Source: Mycolicibacterium sp. S2-37
Lineage (GTDB): Bacteria > Actinomycetota > Actinomycetes > Mycobacteriales > Mycobacteriaceae
Direction of reading: 5' to 3'
NCBI RefSeq assembly: GCF_017352375.1
Contig: NZ_JAFEVR010000009.1
Location: 124,001-188,000, forward strand
DNA length: 64,000 nucleotides
Of the stretch, positions 1-8,319 are shown piece by piece. A program made the position numbers and the translations under genes. Position 1 is the stretch's first letter. Each line of letters starts with the position of its first letter. The notes under the pieces are model-generated. The model searched no databases. It was not told the DNA's origin and was given only the letters and a program-made list of their open reading frames with translations.

Positions 1-2
1 CG

Positions 3-269
3 TGTCCGATGTGCCTGGCCGCGCTGTACTACTGCTCACCGGATGAGGTGGTGTTCCTGACCACGCGGGACGCCTACGAACCGCACTACGTCGACGACCG
101 CAGATACTTCACTCTCGGTACGTTCTATGACGAGATCGCCACACCGTGGGACCGACGTCGTCTGCCGATGCGCTACGACCAGCGAAGAGAGGCGGTCGAG
201 GTGTACGAGTTCTGGCAGGAATGCAACGGCGGAGACCGACGGGTGCCCGACGCACCCTGGCTGGGCTGA
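3..269 (+). CDS. Nucleoside deaminase, C-terminal part (cut by window edge)
   Basis: The reading frame is open from the first bases and begins inside the zinc-binding motif: residues C-P-M-C are visible, and the preceding codon, cut by the edge, would complete P-C-x-x-C of the cytidine/guanine deaminase fold. The motif is followed by A-A-L-Y-Y-C and a C-terminal tail rich in Asp/Glu and Trp, ending at a TGA. Enzymes of this fold hydrolytically deaminate a nucleobase, nucleoside or nucleotide using zinc held by one His/Cys and these two Cys. The catalytic H-A-E motif lies outside the window, so the substrate (guanine, cytosine or tRNA adenosine) cannot be told. Confidence 0.75.
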   Translation, partial: CPMCLAALYYCSPDEVVFLTTRDAYEPHYVDDRRYFTLGTFYDEIATPWDRRRLPMRYDQRREAVEVYEFWQECNGGDRRVPDAPWLG

Positions 270-338
270 GGGATTCGACCGGTCGGCGGTCTGCTGGTTA
301 CCTATGCTGTGGCGGGACATCGTCCGGAGGGGGAGTTG

Positions 339-1034
339 ATGGGGCAGACAGGGAGATGGGGCGCAGCGCTGGTGGCGCTGGCCACCGTCGTCGCCGTCAG
401 CGCGTGCGGTTCTGAGCCGTCGAACGAGCAGACGGTGTCCTCCGGCGCGTCCACGACCTTGCCGCCGGTGGTCACGCAGACCGCGGTGCCCCCGCCGGAG
501 CAGCGGGCGCAGACCTACTCCATCCCGGATTTCATTCGGGACAACGGGCTGACCGAGACCGTCCTGCACCCGGGTGATCCGGGTGCGCCGACAGTGGCCA
601 TGCCGCTGCCACCAGGTTGGGTGGATGCGGGTGTCAACACGCCCGAGTGGGCATGGAGCGCAATGTTTCTCAACGATCCTGCGCTACTGGCCGACCCGCC
701 CAACATCATCACGATCGTCTCGAAGCTGACCGGGCCAGGAGACCTGAACCGGGTGTTGCTGTTCGCACCCGGGGAGCTCAAGGCCAAACGTGAATACCGG
801 GGTACCAACGGAACACCGCTGCGCGTCAGCGGCTTCGACGGCGTGCAGATGGAGGGAACGTTCCTGCGGGATCAGGACAACGTCCGCCGCGTCATCCAGC
901 AGACCACGGTGTTGATCCCGGCACCGGACGGCGTCTTCGTGATGCAGATGAACGCCGACGGCAACGAGGCGCAGATGAAGGTGCTCGAGGACGCGATGCA
1001 GATCGTCAACACCCAGACCGTCATCACGCCCTGA
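339..1034 (+). CDS. LpqN/LpqT-family lipoprotein
   Basis: This is a 231-residue exported lipoprotein. The ATG at 339 has a strong purine-rich ribosome site (GGAGGGGGAG) a few bases upstream; a GTG at 309 is in frame but less likely. Residues 1-22 form a signal peptide and Cys23, preceded by V-S-A, is a plausible lipidation site. A Thr/Ser/Pro-rich linker (about 24-55) leads into a domain with Y-S-I-P-D-F-I, a signature seen in mycobacterial LpqN/LpqT proteins. M. tuberculosis LpqN is periplasmic and has been linked to cell-envelope trehalose-lipid partners, but this paralog's role is unknown. It sits alone, 41 bp before a methyltransferase gene. Confidence 0.8.
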   Translation: MGQTGRWGAALVALATVVAVSACGSEPSNEQTVSSGASTTLPPVVTQTAVPPPEQRAQTYSIPDFIRDNGLTETVLHPGDPGAPTVAMPLPPGWVDAGVNTPEWAWSAMFLNDPALLADPPNIITIVSKLTGPGDLNRVLLFAPGELKAKREYRGTNGTPLRVSGFDGVQMEGTFLRDQDNVRRVIQQTTVLIPAPDGVFVMQMNADGNEAQMKVLEDAMQIVNTQTVITP

Positions 1035-1075
1035 CCGCCTAACCACCAGACCAGCGACAAGGAGCTCTCATCCAC

Positions 1076-2284
1076 ATGACCGCCGACCCGCGCGCCGACG
1101 TCGTCACCCGCCAGTACGAGCAGTACCGGTACCCCGACCCCATCATGGACCTGGAGGCATGGACCGAGGACAACTGGCAGTGGTTCGACCCCAGCCACGC
1201 GCATCGGGTGCTGTGGCCCGACCGGGACTACAAGCATGACGCCGACATCCTCATCGCCGGATGCGGCACGAACCAGGCTGCGGTGTTCGCCTTCAACAAC
1301 CGCGATGCGAAGGTGCTCGCCGTCGATGTGAGCCAACCGTCGCTGGATCACCAGCAGTACCTGAAGGACAAGCACAATCTGTCGAATCTGGAACTGCGTC
1401 TGCTGCCCATCGAAGAGCTTCCGACATTGGGGCGACAGTTCGATCTGGTGGTGTCGACGGGCGTGCTGCACCACATGGCCGACCCGCTCCAGGGCATGCG
1501 TGCGCTGGGCGAGTGCGTGCGTCCCGACGGCGTGATCGGCGTCATGCTGTACGCGAAGTACGGTCGCCTCGGTGTCGAGATCCTGCAGTCGGTGTGCCGA
1601 GACCTGGAGCTCGGCCAGAACGAGCCGTCGGTCCGCAAGGTGCGCCAGGCGCTCGAGCTGCTGCCGGCGGACCACCCCCTGCGGGGCTACCTGAGGATCG
1701 CGCCGGATCTGCAGTACGACGCGGGCCTCGTCGACACCTTCCTGCACGGCCGCGACCGCAACTACACCGTCGACGACTGTCTGGAACTGGTGGCAGACGC
1801 CGGTCTGGTGTTCCAGGACTGGTTCCTGCGGACGCCGTACTACATGCACGAGATGCATTCGCCGGACAACGAGATGACGCAAGCGGTACACGCGCTGCCG
1901 CGCGAGAAGCACTGGTCGGTGATGGAGCGGCTGCAGACCACCAACGGCTGCCATTTCTTCATGGCGTGCCGGCCGGAGCGGCCGAAGAGCCAGTACACGG
2001 TCGACTTCTCCACAATCGAATCCCTCGACTACGTGCCGAGCTGGCGCATCGGCGCCGGGTCCGCCGGCGACGAAGTGTTCAGCAACAGCGTCCGGTTCAA
2101 GGTGAACCCCGTCCAGGCGGCCATCGCGCGCAACGTCGACGGTGAGCTGACCATTCGTCAGATCGCGGCAGCGGCCGTCAAGGGGTCGTCGATGCACGAG
2201 GCGGAGAAGAAGGCGGAGAAGACCGCCAGAAAGCTGTTCGAAGTGCTGTGGCGTCTCGACGCGTTGGCGGTGGCGCTGCCCTGA
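1076..2284 (+). CDS. Class I SAM-dependent methyltransferase
   Basis: The 402-residue protein has a Rossmann-type methyltransferase core. Motif I is I-L-I-A-G-C-G-T-N (about 58-66), the acidic end of strand 2 is L-A-V-D-V-S (81-86), and the motif IV/post-IV region holds F-D-L-V-V-S-T-G-V-L-H-H-M (122-134). A roughly 130-residue C-terminal extension after about residue 270 ends in a Lys/Glu-rich helix and resembles no domain I can name. The substrate is unknown. The gene runs directly into a condensation-like acyltransferase gene on the same strand, so the two probably act in one pathway, perhaps on a lipid or peptide metabolite (inference). Confidence 0.8.
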   Translation: MTADPRADVVTRQYEQYRYPDPIMDLEAWTEDNWQWFDPSHAHRVLWPDRDYKHDADILIAGCGTNQAAVFAFNNRDAKVLAVDVSQPSLDHQQYLKDKHNLSNLELRLLPIEELPTLGRQFDLVVSTGVLHHMADPLQGMRALGECVRPDGVIGVMLYAKYGRLGVEILQSVCRDLELGQNEPSVRKVRQALELLPADHPLRGYLRIAPDLQYDAGLVDTFLHGRDRNYTVDDCLELVADAGLVFQDWFLRTPYYMHEMHSPDNEMTQAVHALPREKHWSVMERLQTTNGCHFFMACRPERPKSQYTVDFSTIESLDYVPSWRIGAGSAGDEVFSNSVRFKVNPVQAAIARNVDGELTIRQIAAAAVKGSSMHEAEKKAEKTARKLFEVLWRLDALAVALP

Positions 2285-2295
2285 CCCGCCGCACC

Positions 2296-3627
2296 GTGGA
2301 CAACACGCTGGCCTATATCGACCAGGCGTCGTTCCTGGGGTTGCGTGCGCTGGGCCGCGGTCCGTCGATCCAGTTCACCTGGCTCTACGACCGACCGGTG
2401 GACATCGACGCGCTGCGCCGGTTCCACCGCAACCTCGGCCACGGTCTGCTCGGCCGGCGGATCGAACGCTCGCCGTTGCCGTTCGGGCGGCACCGGTGGG
2501 TGGCGTCGCGCGGGCCCGCCGATCTGGACATCGCCGCCGAGAGCCGCACCCGCGACCAGGTGTGGTCCTGGCTCGACGAGCGGGCCCGGCGGCCGATCGA
2601 CCCGGAGTCGGGCCCGCCCTGGCACCTGGGTGTGCAGCCCCTTGTCGACGGCGGCGCCGCGGTCACCCTCGTCGTCTCCCACACCACCGGCGACGCACTG
2701 GCGATCTGTACGGCGATCGTCGACGCGGTCAACGACGTGCGGCCGGACCTCGGCTATCCGCCACCGGCCTCGCGCAGTCGCCGGGCGGCCAGGGCCGAAG
2801 ACGCCCGGCAGGTGGTCCGCGCGATCCCCGACGTCGCGAGGGCGGTCGCGGCGACGGTTCAGGTGGCCCGCAGTTCGCGTGACGACCTGTCGGCGTCCAT
2901 GGCCTCGCCGCGCGCCCCCGTCAAGAGCGGTGCGGAACGCACCGTGGTGGCGCCGTCGGTGCTGTGTGCAGCCGGCGTCGACCACTGGGATGAGCGCGCC
3001 GCGGCACTCGGGGGCACGAGCAACAGCCTGTTCGGCGCATTCGCGGCACAGATCGGCCGGCTGCTGAGCCGTCACGACGCCGACGGCCGGGTGACGCTGT
3101 CGTTCCCGGTCAGCGAACGGGTTCCCGGCGACACCCGCGGCAACGCGCTGACCGAGGCGCGGGTGCGAGCGGACCCGGAGCAGGTGACGACCGATCTCAC
3201 CGGCCTGCGCGCCGACCTGAAACGCGAATTGGTAGCGCTGCGCGAGCAGCCCAACCCGCTGCTCGCACCGCTGCCGTTGACGCCGCTGACCCCCCGGTTC
3301 CTGGTGCGCAGGCTGGAAGCGATGGTCACCGAGCGGGGCGCGCCGATCGGCTGCTCCAACCTCGGCGAACTCGACGCCGCGGTGAACCGCCCCGACGGCG
3401 CCGACGCATCGGTGGTGTCCTTCCGCATCGTCGAACCCGGCATCACCTCGGCGATCCTCGACCGCTCGGGCGGGCTGTTGTTCCTGGGCGGATGTCGCGT
3501 CGGCGGGCAGATCACCTCGTCGGTGTCGGCGTGGCAGCCCGGTGGACCCAACACCAGGGAACACCTGCATGACATGGTCGCGCAGGCCCTGACCGACATG
3601 GGCATCTCCGCGACCGTCGAGCCCTGA
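2296..3627 (+). CDS. Condensation/WS-DGAT-like acyltransferase
   Basis: A 443-residue protein of the chloramphenicol-acetyltransferase-like superfamily that includes NRPS condensation domains, PapA and wax-ester synthases. The HHxxxDG-type active site appears as S-H-T-T-G-D-A at 128-134: the second, catalytic His (129) and the Asp (133) are kept, while the first His and final Gly are replaced. A second half with a conserved N-L-G motif around 350 fits the two-lobed fold. The start is uncertain: the GTG at 2296 begins just after the upstream stop, while an in-frame GTG at 2248 would overlap the methyltransferase by 37 bp. Neither has a clear ribosome site. It likely moves an acyl group to an unknown acceptor. 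Confidence 0.65.
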   Translation: MDNTLAYIDQASFLGLRALGRGPSIQFTWLYDRPVDIDALRRFHRNLGHGLLGRRIERSPLPFGRHRWVASRGPADLDIAAESRTRDQVWSWLDERARRPIDPESGPPWHLGVQPLVDGGAAVTLVVSHTTGDALAICTAIVDAVNDVRPDLGYPPPASRSRRAARAEDARQVVRAIPDVARAVAATVQVARSSRDDLSASMASPRAPVKSGAERTVVAPSVLCAAGVDHWDERAAALGGTSNSLFGAFAAQIGRLLSRHDADGRVTLSFPVSERVPGDTRGNALTEARVRADPEQVTTDLTGLRADLKRELVALREQPNPLLAPLPLTPLTPRFLVRRLEAMVTERGAPIGCSNLGELDAAVNRPDGADASVVSFRIVEPGITSAILDRSGGLLFLGGCRVGGQITSSVSAWQPGGPNTREHLHDMVAQALTDMGISATVEP

Positions 3628-3748
3628 CCTCACAGTCTCCGCAAGGTCTCATAACAACGCGGTCAAGGGCGGCGCTGCGCGCCCGGACCTGAACCCCGCC
3701 GCTGTTAGCGTCCCGACGTCTACTGACTTGGGATGGGGTGGATCAGCG

Positions 3749-4864
3749 GTGACGCAACGATTTGGTGGCTGGAGCTGGACGCGGGCGGTCGGTGCCCTCG
3801 TGCTCGCCGCCCTCACGACCGCACTGATGGTGGTCGACCACTCGCCGACCGCGTCGGCGTACTCGCGCGAGGGACTGCCCGTCGAGACGCTCGACGTGCC
3901 CTCACCGTCGATGGGGCGCAACATCCGCGTGCAGTTCCAGAACGGCGGCCCGCACTCGGTGTACCTGCTCGACGGGTTGCGGGCCCAGGAGGACGCCAAC
4001 GGCTGGGATATCAACACCGCCGCGTTCGAGTGGTTCGACCGATCCGGCATCTCGGTGGTGATGCCCGTGGGCGGCCAGTCGAGCTTCTATGCCGACTGGT
4101 ACCAGCCGGCGAAGGGCACCGCGGGGACGGTCACCTACAAGTGGGAGACCTTCCTGACCAAAGAACTGCCCGGCTGGCTGGCCGCCCATCGCGGACAGAT
4201 ACCGACCGGCAACGCGGTGGTCGGGGTGTCGATGTCGGGCAGCGCGGCGCTGAACCTTGCGACCTGGTATCCGCAGCAGTTCATCTTCGCCAGCTCGCTG
4301 TCCGGCTACCTCAATCCGTCCGGCGGGCTGTGGCCGACACTGATCGGATTCGCGATGCGCGACGCCGGCGGCTTCAACCCCACCAATATGTGGGGCCCCA
4401 CCAGCGATGTCGCCTGGACCCGCAACGATCCCACCGTCAACGTCGGCCGGCTCGTGGCCAACGGAACCGCGCTGTGGATCTACTGCGGCGGCGGTGCGAT
4501 GTCCGACCTGGACACCAGCCGCGATTTCGGCGGCAACTTCAGTGCGCAGTACCTGGAGAACATCACCGTCTCCTCCAACAAGGAGTTCCAGCAGAAGTAC
4601 CTGGCGGCGGGCGGCCGCAACGCGATCTTCAACTTCCCGCCCAAGGGCACCCACAGCTGGGGCTACTGGGGCTCGCAGCTGCAGGCGATGAAGGCCGACA
4701 TGCTGCGGGTGCTCATGCCGCCGCCTCCGCCTCCGCCTCCGCCGCCACCGGCGCTCCCGCCGGGTGTCCCACCGGCTCCGCCCGCGCCCGGGCTGCCCGT
4801 CGCGCCCGCAGCGTTGCCGGCGGCACTGCCCGCAGCTCTGCCGGCGGCACTACCCGCACGCTGA
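3749..4864 (+). CDS. Antigen 85-type mycolyltransferase with proline/alanine-rich tail
   Basis: This is a 371-residue exported alpha/beta-hydrolase of the Ag85 (Fbp) family, which moves mycolic acids between trehalose esters and arabinogalactan. The GTG at 3749 lies about 10 bp after a GGGATGGGG ribosome site. A signal peptide ends near A-S-A (36-38). The nucleophile is Ser161 in V-G-V-S-M-S-G. Glu270 (in Y-L-E-N) and His302 (in G-T-H-S-W) complete the triad, so the enzyme should be active, unlike MPT51. After about residue 322 the fold gives way to a poly-proline run and then repeated L-P-A-A units, an unusual low-complexity tail. It is followed after 16 bp by an amidase gene. Confidence 0.88.
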   Translation: MTQRFGGWSWTRAVGALVLAALTTALMVVDHSPTASAYSREGLPVETLDVPSPSMGRNIRVQFQNGGPHSVYLLDGLRAQEDANGWDINTAAFEWFDRSGISVVMPVGGQSSFYADWYQPAKGTAGTVTYKWETFLTKELPGWLAAHRGQIPTGNAVVGVSMSGSAALNLATWYPQQFIFASSLSGYLNPSGGLWPTLIGFAMRDAGGFNPTNMWGPTSDVAWTRNDPTVNVGRLVANGTALWIYCGGGAMSDLDTSRDFGGNFSAQYLENITVSSNKEFQQKYLAAGGRNAIFNFPPKGTHSWGYWGSQLQAMKADMLRVLMPPPPPPPPPPPALPPGVPPAPPAPGLPVAPAALPAALPAALPAALPAR

Positions 4865-4880
4865 GGACCGGTCCACCCAC

Positions 4881-5735
4881 GTGGCTGCGACGCGACCGTG
4901 GACCGGGGACCCCGTGTGGCTCGCCGACGTGCTCCGGGACGAGGGCCTGACGCCGATCGAATATCCGGGCTGGCGGGACCGCGGTCACGGCGACTTCCGC
5001 GACATCCGCGGGGTGATGGTGCACCACACCGGATCCGACGGGGCGACCGCGGCGTCGATCGCCGAGGGTCGGCCGGACCTGCCCGGTCCGCTGTCGCAGC
5101 TGCACATCGGCAGGGACGGAACCGTGACCGTAGTCGCGGCCGGTGTCGCCTGGCACGCGGGCATCGGCATGTACCCGTGGCTGCCGACGAACATGGGTAA
5201 TTGGCACACCATCGGCATCGAATGCGCCAACAGTGGGACCAGTCCGACCGCCGCGCACCGGCAGCACTGGCCCGACGCCCAGTACGTCGCGCTGGTGCGG
5301 TCCTGTGCGGCGATCAACCGGCGACTCGGCCAGCGCGCCGATCGGACGATCGGCCACAAGGAGTACGCGGGACGAGCACAGGGCAAGTGGGATCCCGGCG
5401 CGATCGATATGGACATCCTGCGCAGCGACGTGCAGGCGCGCATCGGAGCGGTCGTCGATCCGCCGCCCGCGCCGCGGCCACCTGTCCCGGTCGGACAGTA
5501 CGCCGACGTGCTGCTGTTCCGGGGTGCCGAAGGCGCCCAGGTCGCCGAACTGCAGCGCCGGCTCAAGTTCGCCTACGCCGAATATGCGGGTCACCTCGAA
5601 ATCGACGGGCGGTTCGGGCCGCAGACCGAGGCCGCGGTGTGCGAGTTCCAGCGGCGCACGCCAGGGCTGGCGGTGGACGGAATCGTGGGGCCCGCGACGG
5701 CCGCCGCACTCCGGCTGAGGCTGGTCAACGCATAG
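4881..5735 (+). CDS. N-acetylmuramoyl-L-alanine amidase with peptidoglycan-binding domain
   Basis: The 284-residue protein has an amidase_2-type zinc hydrolase domain (about 40-180) and a PG_binding_1 repeat (about 215-283). Likely zinc ligands are His48 or His49 in M-V-H-H-T-G, His159 in I-G-H-K-E-Y, and Asp171 or a nearby residue; Glu114 is in G-I-E-C-A-N. The domain would cut the bond between muramic acid and the stem peptide. The wording of the core is reminiscent of mycobacteriophage lysin A. The GTG at 4881 (GAGGAC upstream) is preferred; GTG 4914 is an alternative. With either start no signal peptide is visible, which is odd for a cell-wall enzyme next to an exported mycolyltransferase. 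Confidence 0.8.
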   Translation: MAATRPWTGDPVWLADVLRDEGLTPIEYPGWRDRGHGDFRDIRGVMVHHTGSDGATAASIAEGRPDLPGPLSQLHIGRDGTVTVVAAGVAWHAGIGMYPWLPTNMGNWHTIGIECANSGTSPTAAHRQHWPDAQYVALVRSCAAINRRLGQRADRTIGHKEYAGRAQGKWDPGAIDMDILRSDVQARIGAVVDPPPAPRPPVPVGQYADVLLFRGAEGAQVAELQRRLKFAYAEYAGHLEIDGRFGPQTEAAVCEFQRRTPGLAVDGIVGPATAAALRLRLVNA

Positions 5736-6197
5736 CGTGGCCGCGTTGCGGGGTGAACGTCACATGTACAGCGAAGACCGGTGCGGAGACGCTGACCGAC
5801 TGAGGCCCCGTCGGGGCCGGCGGTTGCGCTCAGCGGCCGGCGCGGCCGCGAATTTGCTGATCGGTGCCTGTGATCTGTGGCTCAATTCTGCCGGGAAAAG
5901 GTAAGAATCCACCCGAAACGCGGTCGATCGGTTTGATCGTGACCGGTTCGCTGAGAGGCCGAAGGCCCATGTCAACACGGCGAGGTACCTTGCTGTACAA
6001 GGGTCACAATTACATAACGAAGAATTTCCTAAGCATGCTCTGAGAGTCCACCCCGGGAAAGCTCCGGGCCGCTCAAAAGCTGGGATCGGTAGGGGATTTC
6101 GCGTCGCTACACTCGATCAGGATCGCGCCACCTGCGGCGTGAATACGACTCACATCGAAAGCCAGGCGCAGCTGACGCCGGCGGAGGTTCCCACTAC
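5736..6197. other. Gene-free interval upstream of the propeller gene
   Basis: No convincing gene is present in 462 bp. Its left part holds a short GC stem-loop (5804-5818). The middle (about 5980-6050) is noticeably richer in A and T than its surroundings. A TACACT hexamer at 6108-6113 could be a SigA-type -10 element, giving a leader of about 80 bases before the ATG at 6198; GGAGG at 6182-6186 is the ribosome site. A 72-codon frame on the minus strand (5760-5978) lacks coding character. Confidence 0.5.
5804..5818. terminator. GC stem-loop after the amidase gene
   Basis: GGCCCC and GGGGCC face each other across a GTC loop, 68 bp after the amidase stop. There is no T-run, so it would be an intrinsic terminator only of the tract-less mycobacterial kind. 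Confidence 0.4.
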
Positions 6198-7265
6198 ATG
6201 GCAAACATCTTCTCGCGCCCGAAAACGACTCTGGACGCACCGGCACCCGCCGGCGTGCGCGCCGCTGACCCCGAGGTCAACGTGTCCGCCGTGGTCGCTC
6301 TGCCCCGCGGCCCGGTCGGCGACGTCGCCGTCGACACGGTGTCCGGCGTGGTCGTGACGGCGAATTCGGGCAACCGGTCGATCTCGGTCCTGGACGCCGA
6401 CACCCTCGGGGTCCGCGGAGTCGTCAAGGTCGACGGCGACCCGGTTCTGGTCACCGTCGCCGATGACCGCGCGTACGTCGCGATCGCCGCCTCCGACTAC
6501 GACGCCGTCGTGGTCGTCAACCTCAACAACGGTGAGGTCCTGCAGACCTACCCCCTCGCGTTCAGCGCGACTGCGCTGACCGCCAGCCCGGACGGCAAGC
6601 GTGTGTTCGTCGGCCGCACCGGCGAGGATCGCGTCGATGTCGCGGTGATCGACACGACCGCCGAACGCGTCGGCATCATCGGTGTCCCGTACCGTCCCGG
6701 TACCAGCGTCGACGCCCTTGCCGTCGACCACAGCGGTCGCCACCTCTACGTCGCCGTCACAGGTCTTGCCGGCAGCGCACTTCTCACCGTTGACACCGGC
6801 ACCGGCCGTACCGTCCGACGCCTGCGCCTGGCCTCGCCGATCCGCGATCTGGCGCTGGGCCGGGAGGGACTGGCCTACGTGCTGCGTTCCGACCGCCGCG
6901 ACGGCGGCTCGATCGACGTCGTCGATCTCGCCGCCAACGCCGTCACCTTCTCGGTTGCGATCGGCGGTGCGCCGACCCAACTGGTCGTCAGCCCCGACGG
7001 TGCGCGTGCCTACGCGGTCGACTACGACCGCGTCGCGGTGTTCGACACGCTGAGCACCGAGATCGTCGACGAGATCACCGGGCCCGGGCAGCCGTCCTGT
7101 GTGGCCGTCCGCGGTGACGGACGTAGCGTCTACGTCGCCGACTACGACGGCGCCATCACCGCGCTGGAGCTCCCGGTCACGGCGATGCCGCTGACGTACT
7201 CGCACTTCGTGGCGACCGACCCGATCATCGGGCGCCAGGTGCGCGAGCTGGAGCCTGCCGTCTGA
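6198..7265 (+). CDS. YncE-like beta-propeller protein
   Basis: The 355-residue protein is made of repeated blades of about 40-45 residues, recognisable as S-V-L-D-A-D-T-L, V-V-V-N-L-N-N-G, V-A-V-I-D-T-T, L-L-T-V-D-T-G-T-G and I-D-V-V-D-L-A, each followed by S-P-D-G- or D-H-S-G-type turns. This is the pattern of YncE/cytochrome-D1-like seven-bladed propellers. No signal peptide or membrane segment is visible at the N terminus, so it appears cytoplasmic or exported by another route. The last 25 residues leave the repeat pattern. It stands alone behind a long upstream interval and is convergent with an oxidoreductase gene. Ligand and function are unknown. Confidence 0.7.
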   Translation: MANIFSRPKTTLDAPAPAGVRAADPEVNVSAVVALPRGPVGDVAVDTVSGVVVTANSGNRSISVLDADTLGVRGVVKVDGDPVLVTVADDRAYVAIAASDYDAVVVVNLNNGEVLQTYPLAFSATALTASPDGKRVFVGRTGEDRVDVAVIDTTAERVGIIGVPYRPGTSVDALAVDHSGRHLYVAVTGLAGSALLTVDTGTGRTVRRLRLASPIRDLALGREGLAYVLRSDRRDGGSIDVVDLAANAVTFSVAIGGAPTQLVVSPDGARAYAVDYDRVAVFDTLSTEIVDEITGPGQPSCVAVRGDGRSVYVADYDGAITALELPVTAMPLTYSHFVATDPIIGRQVRELEPAV

Positions 7266-7283
7266 CCGGCTTCGGCTGACGGC
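7257..7283. terminator. Possible bidirectional terminator between convergent genes
   Basis: GCCGTC at 7257-7262 pairs with GACGGC at 7278-7283, with an inner CCG/CGG pair, spanning the stop of the propeller gene. No T-run follows. Confidence 0.3.
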
Positions 7284-8288
7284 TCAGGCGCGGCGCACCA
7301 CCACCTTGCCCACCATGCGGCCGGATTCGACCGCGCGGTGGGCTCGGCGCAGACCGGCGGCGGAGAAGTCGTCGATGGTCTCGGTCACGGTGGTGTGCAG
7401 CGCACCGGCGTCCACCAGTTCTGCCGCCCGGGTCAGCAGGTGCTGCTGACCGATCATGTCGTCGGTCTCGAACATCGACCGGGTGAACATCAACTCCCAA
7501 TGCCAGGCGATGCTCTTCTCCTTGAGCGGCAACAGGTTCAAATCGTCCGGCTCGTCGATCGCGGTGATGTGGCCGAACGGGCGGACGATCTCGGCGTAGG
7601 TCTCGATGTTGCCGCGTGAGTGCGGCGAGAACAGGTAGTGGATGCCGTCGGGGGATACCTCGCGGGCCTGCCGCGCCAGGTCGTGGTGGTCGATGACCTC
7701 GTCGGCACCCATGCGGCGGGCCCAGTTCGCCGAATCGGCACGGCTCGCCGTGCCGATCACCCTGACCCCGGTGAGCGCCTTCGCCAGCTGGATCATCACC
7801 GATCCGACGCCGCCGGCTGCGGCCAGCACCAGCAGATCACCGGTCGATTCCTGGGTCAGCCCGAACCGGTCGAACAGCGCCTCCCAGGCGGTGATGGTGG
7901 TCAGCGGTAGCGCTGCAGCTTCGGCGAAGGACAGGCTCACCGGCTTGCGCGCCACGATGCGCTCGTCGACCGCTTGGAACTCGGCGTTGCTGCCCGGCCG
8001 GGTGATGTCACCGGCGTAGTACACCTCGTCGCCGACCGACAGTGTCTGCACCCCGGGTCCGACCTCCTCGACGATGCCTGCGGCGTCGTACCCGAGGATC
8101 GTCGGTTCGGTCGAATCCGCCAGCGCAGCGCGCTGTTTCACGTCGACCGGGTTCACCGAGACGGCGAGCACCCGCACCAGGACGTCGCGGGGACGCAGCT
8201 GCGGGACGGGTACGGTCACATCCCGCAGGCTGTGTGGATCGTCGATCGGCAGTGCGGCGTGCGCGCCGACGGCGCTCATCGTTGTCAT
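7284..8288 (-). CDS. Zinc-free MDR-family NADPH:quinone oxidoreductase
   Basis: This is a 334-residue medium-chain dehydrogenase/reductase. An N-terminal GroES-like domain carries N-P-V-D-V-K, which replaces the zinc-ligand region of true alcohol dehydrogenases. It is followed by a Rossmann domain with the nucleotide-binding A-A-G-G-V-G-S and a C-terminal G-K-V-V-V. The family reduces quinones or enones with NADPH, often as stress or detoxification enzymes. The ATG at 8288 is chosen over a TTG at 8300; an ATG at 8279 is also possible, and no ribosome site decides. It is 31 bp downstream of the response-regulator gene on the same strand but seems functionally unrelated. Confidence 0.82.
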   Translation of the reverse strand: MTTMSAVGAHAALPIDDPHSLRDVTVPVPQLRPRDVLVRVLAVSVNPVDVKQRAALADSTEPTILGYDAAGIVEEVGPGVQTLSVGDEVYYAGDITRPGSNAEFQAVDERIVARKPVSLSFAEAAALPLTTITAWEALFDRFGLTQESTGDLLVLAAAGGVGSVMIQLAKALTGVRVIGTASRADSANWARRMGADEVIDHHDLARQAREVSPDGIHYLFSPHSRGNIETYAEIVRPFGHITAIDEPDDLNLLPLKEKSIAWHWELMFTRSMFETDDMIGQQHLLTRAAELVDAGALHTTVTETIDDFSAAGLRRAHRAVESGRMVGKVVVRRA

Positions 8289-8319
8289 GTGCGTACACAA
8301 CGTCGGAGCGGCACCGTTT

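Noticed and set aside
872..2197. Open frame of 441 codons opposite the methyltransferase
   Set aside because: The plus-strand frame has the SAM-binding motifs; this one has none.
4722..4862. Poly-CCG and LPAA-coding repeats as a possible replication or recombination site
   Set aside because: They stay in frame inside the mycolyltransferase gene and are best read as a low-complexity protein tail.
5864..5885. Possible fifth copy of the 26 bp repeat (contains GATCTGTGG)
   Set aside because: Only an 8-base core agrees; the TGCGTTGAC half is absent, so chance is enough to explain it.
5760..5978. 72-codon minus-strand frame in the gene-free interval
   Set aside because: No ribosome site, no motif, and Arg/Ser-rich composition as in non-coding frames.
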